Shown here in pieces: positions 45,916 to 53,203 of a stretch of DNA of 64,000 bases. The stretch covers positions 124,001 to 188,000 of the forward strand of contig CAVSLN010000002.1 in assembly GCA_963728855.1 (NCBI GenBank). The letters run 5' to 3'. This DNA is from AC-43 sp963728855. Its GTDB lineage: Bacteria; Actinomycetota; Actinomycetes; Mycobacteriales; Micromonosporaceae. Both the position numbers and the translations under genes were made by a program. Under the pieces are notes generated by a model. That model had not been told where the DNA came from. It did no database searches and was given only the letters and a program-made list of their open reading frames with translations. The first letter of the stretch is position 1. Each line of letters starts with the position of its first letter.

Positions 45916-47087
45916 CCCGGCTCGCCGCCCGGCTCGCCGCCGTCGGAGCCCGGCGCATCGCCGGGAGTCGCCCCCGACTGCGACGCGAGCAGGCGGCGGA
46001 ACGAGGCGAGCCGTCGGGGGTCCGCCCCGCCCGCGGCCACCAGCGCGTCCAGCCCGCAGTTCGGGCTGCCGGCGGTGTGCTCGCAGTTCGGCGGGCAGTT
46101 CACCGACGCCTGTACCAGATCCGGAAAGCCGTGCAGCAGGCTGTTCGCCGAGACGTGGGCGAGGCCGAAGGAGCGGATCCCCGGGGTGTCGATGATCCAC
46201 GCGTCCGCTGCCGAGCGCTGACCGAGCGCCGCTCCGACAAGCTGCGCGGGCGAGCGTTGGCCGGCCGCCGGTCCGGCAGGCTGCGCGGCTGACGGACGCT
46301 GATCGGGTGCCGCTCCGGCAGGCTGCGCGGCGGCGGGCAGCCTGAGCGCGACCACGCTGGTGGACGTGTGCCGGCCCTTGCCGATCGCGCTGACCACCCC
46401 GACCCGGCGGCCGGCACCGGGAACCAGCCGGTTGATCAGGGTGGACTTGCCGACCCCGGAGTGCCCCACCAGTACGGAGATCCGCCCGGCCAGCTCGGCG
46501 AGCAGCGGGGCGAGGTCCCCGTCCGGCCGGCACAGCACGTACGGCAGGTCCAGGTCGGCGTAGTAGTCGAGCACCGGCTTCGGGTCGGCCAGGTCGGCTT
46601 TGGTCAGGCAGAGAAGCGGGTCGATCTCGGCATCGTAGGCGGCCACCAGGCACCGGTCGATGAACCCGGTACGGGGCGGCGGGTCGGCCAGCGCGCTGAC
46701 GATCACGAGCTGGTCGGCGTTCGCGACGACCACCCGCTCGACCCGGCCCTCGGGCGTGCTCTCGTCGTCGTCGGCGGTACGCATGAGCACCGAGGAGCGC
46801 TCCTCGATGCGGACGATCCGGGCCAGCGAGCCCGACGCCCCGGACAGGTCGCCGACCAGGGCCACCCGGTCTCCGACCACGACGCCCCGGCGGCCCAGCT
46901 CCCGGGCGCGCATCGCGAGGATCTGCCGCCCGGCGAGGTCGCACGTGTACCGGCCCCGGTCGACGGCCACCACGAAGCCGTCCGCCGCGCCTTCGTGTTG
47001 TGGCCGGATCCGGGTACGCGGACGCGACGTACGGCCCGGTCGGACCCGTACGTCGTCCTCGTCGTACTCGCGCCGCCTAGTCGGCAG
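45897..47087 (-). CDS. rsgA: Ribosome small-subunit-dependent GTPase A
   Basis: A late 30S maturation GTPase with circularly permuted motifs: G4 TKAD, G1 GHSGVGKST, G3 DTPG, then the zinc site NCPPNCEHTAGSPNC. Start is a problem. GTG 46973 (VVAVDRGRYTC) cuts into the OB domain, while the frame upstream (RRREYDEDDVRVRPGR, then RIRPQHEGAADG) looks like the usual N-terminus but has no ATG, GTG or TTG. A CTG at 47087 is the only near-standard start, and it overlaps the aroA stop. Three 13-14-residue repeats interrupt the segment between G1 and G3. Confidence 0.87.
   Translation of the reverse strand: MPTRRREYDEDDVRVRPGRTSRPRTRIRPQHEGAADGFVVAVDRGRYTCDLAGRQILAMRARELGRRGVVVGDRVALVGDLSGASGSLARIVRIEERSSVLMRTADDDESTPEGRVERVVVANADQLVIVSALADPPPRTGFIDRCLVAAYDAEIDPLLCLTKADLADPKPVLDYYADLDLPYVLCRPDGDLAPLLAELAGRISVLVGHSGVGKSTLINRLVPGAGRRVGVVSAIGKGRHTSTSVVALRLPAAAQPAGAAPDQRPSAAQPAGPAAGQRSPAQLVGAALGQRSAADAWIIDTPGIRSFGLAHVSANSLLHGFPDLVQASVNCPPNCEHTAGSPNCGLDALVAAGGADPRRLASFRRLLASQSGATPGDAPGSDGGEPGGEPGQETST
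46213..46330. repeat. 39-42-bp minisatellite in rsgA
   Basis: Three units encode AAQPAGAAPDQRPS, AAQPAGPAAGQRSP and AQLVGAALGQRS. In frame, in a loop between the G1 and G3 motifs of the GTPase domain. Confidence 0.88.
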
Positions 47088-48369
47088 TGGCCACCCCCAC
47101 CATGCGCTCCCACAGCGCCGGGAAGCCCGGCATCGTCTTCGCGGTGCACGCCACGTCGGACAGCGCGACCCCCGGTACGGCCAGCCCGAGCACCGCCCCG
47201 GCGTGCGCCATCCGGTGGTCGTCGTACGTCTCGAACCGGGTCCCGTGCAGCGGTCTCGGCTTGATCGCCAGCCCGTCGGGCAGCTCGGTCACCTCGGCGC
47301 CCACCGCGGTCAGCTCCCGTACCAGCGCCGCCAGCCGGTCGGTCTCGTGTCCCCGGATGTGCGCGATGCCGGTGAACCGGGACGGCGAGTCGGCCAGCGC
47401 GGCCAGCGCCACGAGCACCATCGTCAGCTCGCTCACCTGGCCCAGGTCGGCATCCAGCCCATGGATCACGCCCGTCCCCTGTACGGTCAGCCCGTCCGTT
47501 CCCACGGTGCAGTGCCCGCCCATCACGGTCAGCAAACCGCGCAGCATGTCCCCGGGTTGTGTGGTGGTCTTCGGCCACCCCGGTACGGTGACCCGCCCGC
47601 CCGTCACCAGTGCCGCCGCCAGGAACGGGGCCGCACCTGATAGATCCGGCTCGATGTCCCACCCGCGCCCGAAGAGCCGGCCCGGCTCCACCACCCAGGT
47701 GTCGCGGACCGAGTCGTCGACCCCCGCCCCGGCCGCGCGCAGCATCTGGACGGTCATCCGCAGGTGCGGTGCGGACGGTACCGGCGGTCCCTCGTGCCGG
47801 ACCACGATCCCGCGGTCGAACCCGGCCGCGGCGAGCAGCAGGCCCGAGACGAACTGGCTGGACGCCGACGCGTCGAGGGTCACCTCGCCCCCGGCCACCC
47901 GACCCTGCCCGTGCACCGTCAGGGGGAGCCCGCCCGTACCACCCGCGTCGATCCGTACCCCTAACGAGCGCAGCGCGCCGACGAGCGGGCCGAGCGGGCG
48001 GGCCCGGGCGCGCGGGTCGCCGTCGAACGTGACCGGGCCGTCGGTGAGCCCGGCGACCGGCGGGAGGAAGCGCATCACCGTGCCGGCCAGCCCGACGTCC
48101 ACCTGCGCGGGGCCGGCCAGTGGCCGCGGCCGGACCAGCCACCGGTCGTCGTCGACCGTACCGACGTGGGTACCCAGCGCGCGCAGCCCGGCCGCCATCA
48201 GCTCGGTGTCCCGGGCGCGCAGCGGGTAGTGCAGGGTTGACGGGCCATCCGACACCGCCCCGAGGACGAGCGCCCGCGCGGTCATCGACTTCGAGCCCGG
48301 CAGGCGTACGGTCGCCGAGACCGGCCCACCGGCGGTGGGCGCGGTCCACGGGACGAGAGAGTTGGCCAC
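47077..48369 (-). CDS. aroA: 3-phosphoshikimate 1-carboxyvinyltransferase (EPSP synthase)
   Basis: 430 residues from GTG 48369. Catalyses the PEP-dependent step of the shikimate pathway. Signatures: PGSKSMTARALVLGAV near the N-terminus, DVGLAGTVMRFLPPVAGLTD, SASSQFVSGLLLAA, GHETDRLAALVREL and FETYDDHRMAHAGAVLGL. Two similar halves of inside-out barrel type, full length. Divergent from the SRAP gene, with 46 bases between starts. Downstream is rsgA, as in mycobacteria. Confidence 0.95.
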   Translation of the reverse strand: MANSLVPWTAPTAGGPVSATVRLPGSKSMTARALVLGAVSDGPSTLHYPLRARDTELMAAGLRALGTHVGTVDDDRWLVRPRPLAGPAQVDVGLAGTVMRFLPPVAGLTDGPVTFDGDPRARARPLGPLVGALRSLGVRIDAGGTGGLPLTVHGQGRVAGGEVTLDASASSQFVSGLLLAAAGFDRGIVVRHEGPPVPSAPHLRMTVQMLRAAGAGVDDSVRDTWVVEPGRLFGRGWDIEPDLSGAAPFLAAALVTGGRVTVPGWPKTTTQPGDMLRGLLTVMGGHCTVGTDGLTVQGTGVIHGLDADLGQVSELTMVLVALAALADSPSRFTGIAHIRGHETDRLAALVRELTAVGAEVTELPDGLAIKPRPLHGTRFETYDDHRMAHAGAVLGLAVPGVALSDVACTAKTMPGFPALWERMVGVATAD

Positions 48370-48415
48370 CCGTACAGTCTGCCGTCTCGGATATCCGCAC
48401 GGTAGTTTGGTCGGC

Positions 48416-49126
48416 GTGTGTGGGCGGTACGCCACGACGCGCAGCACGGTTGACCTGTCCGCGCTGTTCGAGGCGCTCGACGAGACCGGCGGCGGGCTGG
48501 TCCCGGACTACAACGTGGCGCCGACCGATCCGACGCCGATCGTCACGACCGCGACCGGGGGGCGGGTCCTGCGGGTGGCGCGCTGGGGGCTGGTGCCGCA
48601 CTGGGCCAAGGACGCCCGGGTGGGGGTACGGATGATCAACGCGCGCGCCGAGACGTTGATGAGTTCCAATGCCTTCGCGCCCGCCTTCCGTACCCGCCGT
48701 TGCCTGGTGCCCGCTGACGGCTGGTACGAGTGGCTGCCCCGCGAGGGCGGCGGCAAGCAGGCGTACTACCTGACGGCCGGCGACGGTGCCGTACTCGCCT
48801 TCGCCGGGCTCTGGGCGGTGTCCGCGACCGGGTTGGTGACGTGCTCGGTGGTGACCACGGCGGCGTTGGGCCAGCTGGCCGCCGTGCACAGCCGGATGCC
48901 GCTGCTCGTCGAGCCCGACTGGTGGCCGGGCTGGCTGTCCGGGCCGGCCGACCCCGGTGAGCTGCTGGCCGTACCGACAATGAAGTATCTCGATTCGTTG
49001 GAGGTCCGCCCGGTCGGCCCGGCGGTCGGCGACGTCCGCAACGACGGCCCGGCTCTGACCGCGCCGGTCTCTGTTACAAGTTCGTTTACGGGAAGTGTCC
49101 AGGAGACAGACCTCACGCTGTTTTGA
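48416..49126 (+). CDS. SOS response-associated peptidase (SRAP/YedK/HMCES family)
   Basis: 236 residues. The start is fixed at GTG 48416 because the next residue must be the catalytic Cys2 (CGRYATT). This Cys forms a thiazolidine crosslink with abasic sites in single-stranded DNA. Other family residues: YNVAPTDPTPIV with the Asn, WGLVPHWAKD, INARAETL with the Glu, CLVPADGWYEW, and AVHSRMPLLVEPDWW with the His. Adjacent to aroA in mycobacteria too. Intact. Confidence 0.94.
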   Translation: MCGRYATTRSTVDLSALFEALDETGGGLVPDYNVAPTDPTPIVTTATGGRVLRVARWGLVPHWAKDARVGVRMINARAETLMSSNAFAPAFRTRRCLVPADGWYEWLPREGGGKQAYYLTAGDGAVLAFAGLWAVSATGLVTCSVVTTAALGQLAAVHSRMPLLVEPDWWPGWLSGPADPGELLAVPTMKYLDSLEVRPVGPAVGDVRNDGPALTAPVSVTSSFTGSVQETDLTLF

Positions 49127-49280
49127 GGCATTGCGCCGGTTTTTTGGCGTGTGGTTTTCCACCCCCTGGCAACCGCCCCTTGTCCCCGCGCGTCACAATG
49201 CGGTAGAACACAGCGCCGGCAGCGCCGCATCCAATCCACCGCGTCGCTGAACTGTCCGGACCCACGGGGGAGGTGGGTGA

Positions 49281-49694
49281 ATGACTCGGGCGCGTATGCC
49301 ACGCCCACACGAGGTTGCCGCCGCACGGAGAGATCCGCGATTGCTCCGAGCTTTCAATGAGCGGCAGGACGACGCTGCCTGGCGTACCCGAGGGGTATGC
49401 CAGAGCGTCGATCCGGAGACGTTCTTTCCCGCACCCAGCGAACCGGCCGACGCGGCCGTCGCCCTGTGCCGCACCTGCGACGTACAGGGCGCCTGCCTGG
49501 CCTGGGCGCTGGAGGTCGGGGACTGTCACGGCGTCTGGGGCGCCACGACGCCGCGCGAGAGGCGGGCCATGCTGGTCGCCTGGCGGGCGGAGAACAGCAC
49601 GGGGGAGGCATCGCCGGCCGCTGGCCGTCCGGTGCTCGAGCTGATCCCGAAGCAGCGCACCATGGTCGACCTGGTCGACCGGGTGGCTTCCTGA
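49281..49694 (+). CDS. WhiB-family iron-sulfur regulator
   Basis: 137 residues from ATG 49281 (GGGGGAGGTGG upstream). The four [4Fe-4S] cysteines are C40, C63, C66 and C72 (GVCQSVDPETFF, CRTCDVQGAC), followed by the GVWGATTPRERRA turn; the usual GVWGG has Ala in place of the second Gly. A long N-terminal arm and C-terminal tail set it apart from WhiB1. It would act with the principal sigma factor. A perfect hairpin follows the stop and covers the next start. Confidence 0.92.
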   Translation: MTRARMPRPHEVAAARRDPRLLRAFNERQDDAAWRTRGVCQSVDPETFFPAPSEPADAAVALCRTCDVQGACLAWALEVGDCHGVWGATTPRERRAMLVAWRAENSTGEASPAAGRPVLELIPKQRTMVDLVDRVAS

Positions 49695-49695
49695 A

Positions 49696-49740
49696 CGACA
49701 TTCCGGCTCGCCCCGCATCGCTACGGGAGCCGGAATGTCG
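49696..49740 (+). promoter_or_regulatory. Hairpin covering the start of the hydrolase gene
   Basis: CGACATTCCGGCTC (49696-49709) pairs perfectly with GAGCCGGAATGTCG (49727-49740), 14 bp. The right arm contains the GGAG ribosome site and the ATG at 49735. It could terminate the whiB transcript or hide the hydrolase start in readthrough mRNA. Confidence 0.65.
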
Positions 49741-50331
49741 GTAGAGGTAGCCACCCCGCAGGGTCCTGCCCGGGTCGACCTGGATCGGCCGGCGGGTCCG
49801 GTACGCAGCCTGCTCGTGCTCGGTCACGGTGCCGGGGGCGGGGTCGACGTACCGGACCTGCTGGCCGTACGGGACGCGGCGCTGCGCGCCTGCGTCATGG
49901 TCGCCCGGGTCACCCAGCCGTACCGGGTACGGGGCCGGCGGGCACCGGCTCCGGCCGGGCAGCTCGACCAGGCGTGGACCGCGGTCCTGTCCGGGCTGCG
50001 ACAGGCCGGCGTACCGCTGGTGGTGGGCGGGCGCTCCAGCGGTGCCCGCGTCGCCTGCCGTACGGCCCGGGAGGTGGGCGCGGTCGGGATCGTCGCGCTG
50101 GCGTTCCCGCTGCACCCGCCGGGCCGGCCGGAGCGCTCGCGGGCCGACGAGCTGCTGACCGGGCTCCCGACGCTCGTGGTGGGCGGCGACCGCGACCCCT
50201 TCGGCCTCCCGTCACCCGGTCCGGGGGTCGAGGTGTCGGTACGCCCGGGAGAGCGGCACGACCTGCGCCGAGACCCGGCCGGGGTGGCCGCGACCGTACT
50301 CGACTGGCTGGCCCGCCACGGCTGGGCCTGA
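49735..50331 (+). CDS. Alpha/beta hydrolase of the KANL3/Tex30 type
   Basis: 198 residues. A small alpha/beta fold: LLVLGHGAGGGVDVPDL (oxyanion region), nucleophile elbow VVGGRSSGARVACRTA, TLVVGGDRDPFG with the acid, and a late His in RPGERHDL. The family is usually annotated as hydrolase or dienelactone-hydrolase-like; substrate unknown. Its mRNA start region is inside a perfect hairpin. Confidence 0.85.
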   Translation: MSVEVATPQGPARVDLDRPAGPVRSLLVLGHGAGGGVDVPDLLAVRDAALRACVMVARVTQPYRVRGRRAPAPAGQLDQAWTAVLSGLRQAGVPLVVGGRSSGARVACRTAREVGAVGIVALAFPLHPPGRPERSRADELLTGLPTLVVGGDRDPFGLPSPGPGVEVSVRPGERHDLRRDPAGVAATVLDWLARHGWA

Positions 50332-50348
50332 GAATCCGAGCCGGAGCT

Positions 50349-50374
50349 GGAATGGGTTCGCCGCCCTGCATGTT
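50349..50374 (+). promoter_or_regulatory. SigR-type (GGAAT-N18-GTT) promoter
   Basis: GGAAT at 50349-50353 and GTT at 50372-50374 are separated by exactly 18 bases, the consensus recognised by SigR/SigH-type factors. It lies 11 bases before ATG 50386 and 38 before GTG 50413, so the sigma gene is probably self-activated in thiol-oxidative stress. Confidence 0.85.
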
Positions 50375-50412
50375 GCACCGGCCGGATGTTCCTGACCGGG
50401 GAAAGGGATCCT

Positions 50413-51198
50413 GTGACCACTCAGATGAGGTCGGCCGACGCGAGCTCCGAGCGGTTGGTACGGCAGCTGCTGTACGCGCCCGACTGGCCCACTGACACCG
50501 ATATCACCCTTAGTAGTGCGCCTATGTCATCCGCGCTCGGCGTATCCTCGGCGGGACACCCGAGGGGGGCGGATCGATTGGCACAGGCGGAGCGGACGGA
50601 CCAGCGGCGCACCCGGTTCGAACGGGACGCGCTGCCCTTCGTCGACCAGCTCTACGCGGCGGCCCTGCGGATGACCCGCAACCCGGCCGACGCCGAGGAC
50701 CTGGTGCAGGAGACATTCCTCAAGGCGTTCGCCGCCTTCCACCAGTTCGAGGAGGGTACGAACCTCAAGGCGTGGTTGTACCGCATCCTCACCAACACGT
50801 ACATCAACTCGTACCGCAAGCGGCAGCGCCAGCCGATCCAGGCGCCCACCGAGGAGATCACGGACTGGCAGCTCGCCTCCGCCGAGTCGCACACCTCCAG
50901 CGGGCTGCGCTCGGCCGAGACCGAGGCGCTCGACCGGCTGCCGGACTCCGACGTCAAGGAGGCGCTGCAGTCGCTTCCGGAGGACTTCCGGCTCGCGGTA
51001 TACCTCGCAGACGTGGAGGGCTTCTCCTACAAGGAGATCGCGGACATCATGGGTACCCCGATCGGGACGGTGATGTCGCGGCTGCACCGGGGCCGGCGGA
51101 ACCTGCGCCGCCTGCTGGAGAGCTACGCATCCGACCGGGGGTTCGCGCGGGGCGGTGCTGAGCTGCCCGCCGACGCCCCGGCCGGGCGGGAGGTTTAG
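50413..51198 (+). CDS. sigR: Thiol-oxidative-stress sigma factor (SigR/SigH type)
   Basis: Group 4 sigma factor. Region 2: RFERDALPFVDQLYAAALRM, RNPADAEDLVQETFLKAFAA and LKAWLYRILTNTYINSYRKR; region 4: LPEDFRLAVYLADVEGFSYK and IMGTPIGTVMSRLHRGRRNL. The frame is open from ATG 50386. GTG 50413 (GGGGAAAGGGA upstream) gives 261 residues. TTG 50578, after GAGGGGGG, gives 206 residues and the usual family N-terminus. The long form would come only from the SigR promoter, as in the two-isoform system of Streptomyces. Followed 2 bases later by its anti-sigma factor. Confidence 0.93.
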   Translation: MTTQMRSADASSERLVRQLLYAPDWPTDTDITLSSAPMSSALGVSSAGHPRGADRLAQAERTDQRRTRFERDALPFVDQLYAAALRMTRNPADAEDLVQETFLKAFAAFHQFEEGTNLKAWLYRILTNTYINSYRKRQRQPIQAPTEEITDWQLASAESHTSSGLRSAETEALDRLPDSDVKEALQSLPEDFRLAVYLADVEGFSYKEIADIMGTPIGTVMSRLHRGRRNLRRLLESYASDRGFARGGAELPADAPAGREV

Positions 51199-51200
51199 TC

Positions 51201-51485
51201 GTGAGCTGTGGGGAACCGCATGAGACCGACTGTCTCGACGTACTGGCAGAGGTCTATCTCTACCTCGACCTGGAGTGTGACGACAGCCGGCGGATGAGCA
51301 TCCGGGACCACCTCGACGAGTGCTCGCCTTGCCTGCGCGAGTACGGCATCGAGCAGGAGGTCAAGGCGTTAGTGGCGCGTTGCTGCGGCGACGAGCTGGC
51401 CCCGCCCGCGCTGCGCGAGCGGCTGCGCGCGAAGCTGGCCGAGTTCGTCATGGAGGCCGAGGCGCACGAGTTCCTGGCCGAGTAG
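51201..51485 (+). CDS. rsrA: Redox-sensitive zinc anti-sigma factor (RsrA/RshA)
   Basis: 94 residues from GTG 51201. Zinc ligand positions match those described for Streptomyces RsrA: C11, H37, C41 and C44 (HLDECSPC). Oxidation forms a disulfide, releases zinc and frees the sigma factor. Extra cysteines are C3 and the CC pair at about 62. Co-transcribed with sigR, and so also under the SigR promoter, giving negative feedback. Confidence 0.94.
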   Translation: MSCGEPHETDCLDVLAEVYLYLDLECDDSRRMSIRDHLDECSPCLREYGIEQEVKALVARCCGDELAPPALRERLRAKLAEFVMEAEAHEFLAE

Positions 51486-51534
51486 GTGCTGAGCGCCCGT
51501 CGCCATGGACGGGCGGCTCACCGCGGTGACGAGG

Positions 51535-51609
51535 TCAGGAGTTGGGACGCTTGCCGTGGTTGGCAGCGCTCTTCTTGCGGGCCTTCTTCTTGCGGGACTT
51601 CTTGGCCAT
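51535..51609 (-). CDS. Large-subunit ribosomal protein bL37
   Basis: Only 24 residues, MAKKSRKKKARKKSAANHGK then RPNS, from ATG 51609 with GGAGG at 7 bases. Lys/Arg-rich with the NHGKRPN ending, matching the tiny bL37 protein seen in mycobacterial ribosomes. It lies on the minus strand between the rsrA and biotin-carrier genes. Easily missed by gene callers. Confidence 0.85.
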   Translation of the reverse strand: MAKKSRKKKARKKSAANHGKRPNS

Positions 51610-51733
51610 GACGACCTCCTGGCAAACATCGCGAATCGACCCGTGCATCCTATCCGGCCCTCCCGCCCGCGGTTGCCGAGCCGTGGTTGGATACTCATCG
51701 CACGCCGCGAGGGCGATACGAGAGGGGCTGGCG

Positions 51734-51949
51734 ATGGCCGAGGAGATCCGCGCCGAGATGGTGGCCAACGTGTGGAAGGTGGTCGCCTCCGCGGGTGACG
51801 AGGTGGCCGAGGGCGACACGTTAGTCATCCTCGAGTCCATGAAGATGGAGATCCCGGTCGTCGCGGAAGCCGATGGCGTGGTCCAGCAGATCGCGGTCAA
51901 CGAGGGCGACGTCGTGCAGGAAGGCGACCTGATCGCCGTACTGGACTGA
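51734..51949 (+). CDS. Biotin/lipoyl carrier protein (TB7.3-like)
   Basis: 71 residues from ATG 51734 (GAGAGGGG upstream). A single biotinyl domain with ESMKMEIP, so Lys37 is the biotinylation site. It has the AEGDTLVILE and VNEGDVVQEGDLIAVLD strands. The mycobacterial orthologue TB7.3 also follows the sigH/anti-sigma pair and is biotinylated. Its carboxylase partner is not in the window. Confidence 0.92.
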   Translation: MAEEIRAEMVANVWKVVASAGDEVAEGDTLVILESMKMEIPVVAEADGVVQQIAVNEGDVVQEGDLIAVLD

Positions 51950-51956
51950 GGTGCTG

Positions 51957-52544
51957 ATGAGCCTGACGCCCCACCCGGTGAGTCTGACGGTCCGCCCGGC
52001 CAGGCCCGAGGAGTACGCCGCGATCGGCGCGCTCACCGTGGCCGCGTACCGGGCGGACGACCAGCTCACCGAGGCGTACGAGCCGGTGCTCGCGGACGTG
52101 GCCGGGCGCGCCGGGCACGGTAGCCAGCTCGTCGCCGTCGACGGCGGTACGGGCGAGGTGCTGGGCGGTGCGCTGTTCGTCCTGCCCGGCTCGGCGTACG
52201 CGGAGCTGTGCCGGCCCGACGAGGCGGAGTTCCGTACCCTGGCCGTCGCGCCGGCAGCGTGGGGTCGCCGGGTCGGTGAGGCACTGGCCCGGGCGTGTGT
52301 CGAGCGGGCCGCCGAAGCCGGCGCGCACGCGGTCGTCATCTCCGTCCGCGACTTCGCCGAGCCGGCCAAGCGCCTCTACACCAGGCTGGGCTTCCGGCCC
52401 GTACCCGAGCGGGACTGGAGTCCGCTGCCCGGGGTGCGGTTGGCGGCCTACCGGCTGGTGCTGCCGGAGCGCGACGTGTCCGCCGACTCGACCAGGTCCA
52501 GCGCCACCTCCAATGCCGCGGCCGTACGCTCGTCGTCGCTGTAG
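51957..52544 (+). CDS. GNAT family N-acetyltransferase
   Basis: 195 residues from ATG 51957 (GAGG 5 bases upstream, 5 bases after the previous stop). GNAT core: LTVRPARPEEYAAIGALTVA, FRTLAVAPAAWGRRVGEALA with the acetyl-CoA loop, and KRLYTRLGFRPV. Substrate unknown. The last 32 codons overlap the 3' end of the convergent TetR gene by 97 bases, and that Ser/Arg tail is unlike the family. Confidence 0.88.
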   Translation: MSLTPHPVSLTVRPARPEEYAAIGALTVAAYRADDQLTEAYEPVLADVAGRAGHGSQLVAVDGGTGEVLGGALFVLPGSAYAELCRPDEAEFRTLAVAPAAWGRRVGEALARACVERAAEAGAHAVVISVRDFAEPAKRLYTRLGFRPVPERDWSPLPGVRLAAYRLVLPERDVSADSTRSSATSNAAAVRSSSL

Positions 52545-53032
52545 TCGTCGTCCCTGGCCAGGAACCAGGTGGCGTGCATCGCGAAGATGGCCAGCGAGCA
52601 CTTGATCTTCAAGGCCAGCGGGTCGTCCGGTTCGCAGAGCAGTTTGAAGATCTCCATCATGGTCTCCCGCATGCGCTCGCTCTTCGGGTGCTCGCGCAGC
52701 GCGGTCTGGTTGCGCTCCAGGAACCGCATGATCTCGTGGTGCCGGCCCTCGCGCAGCTCGTCGGAGTACCGGCGGATGAACTCACGCCGGGTCGCCACGC
52801 CCGGCGTCTGGGTACGGGCCCAGGCGAGCAGCCGTTCCAGCGTCGCCGCCCGGTCCTCGATGAGGCTGGCGACGATGTCGTCCTTGGTCTTGAAGTGGTA
52901 GTAGAGCGCGGCCTTGGTGACCCCCAGGCGCTCGGCGATCTCACGTAGCGACGTCGCCTCGTACCCCTGCTCGGTGAAGAGCTCCAGAGCGACGTCCTGG
53001 ATGCGGCTACGGGTGTCGGCGGGCTCTTTCAT
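52448..53032 (-). CDS. TetR family repressor
   Basis: 194 residues from ATG 53032. DNA-binding domain: SRIQDVALELFTEQGYEATS and EIAERLGVTKAALYYHFKTK. The ligand domain is helical and of typical length. Divergent from a DHA2 efflux pump, with inverted repeats between them, so it probably represses both. A near-repeat of 21 bases (ATGATCGTCCTTGCCTCGCTC-like) lies twice at 53031-53072, the first copy over the start. Confidence 0.93.
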   Translation of the reverse strand: MKEPADTRSRIQDVALELFTEQGYEATSLREIAERLGVTKAALYYHFKTKDDIVASLIEDRAATLERLLAWARTQTPGVATRREFIRRYSDELREGRHHEIMRFLERNQTALREHPKSERMRETMMEIFKLLCEPDDPLALKIKCSLAIFAMHATWFLARDDDYSDDERTAAALEVALDLVESADTSRSGSTSR

Positions 53033-53078
53033 GATCGTCCTTGCCTCGCTCAGGATCGTCTTTGCTTCGCTCCGGCAA

Positions 53079-53149
53079 CTTACTTGACGGCCGGCTAGTA
53101 TGGAGCTTACCGTACGGCTAGTAAGTAAGCTAGCCGGCCGGCAAGTAAG
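53079..53149. promoter_or_regulatory. TetR operators between repressor and pump
   Basis: CTTACTTGACGGCCGGCTAG (53079-53098) and CTAGCCGGCCGGCAAGTAAG (53130-53149) are inverted copies with one mismatch. Between them CTTACCGTACGGCTAGTAAG adds another half-site pair. The CTTACT/AGTAAG theme is a plausible binding site for the adjacent TetR protein. Confidence 0.8.
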
Positions 53150-53203
53150 CCCGGTGCAGACCGGCGACCTCCAGTACCACAAATCGACCTCGGGGAGCCT
53201 ACT

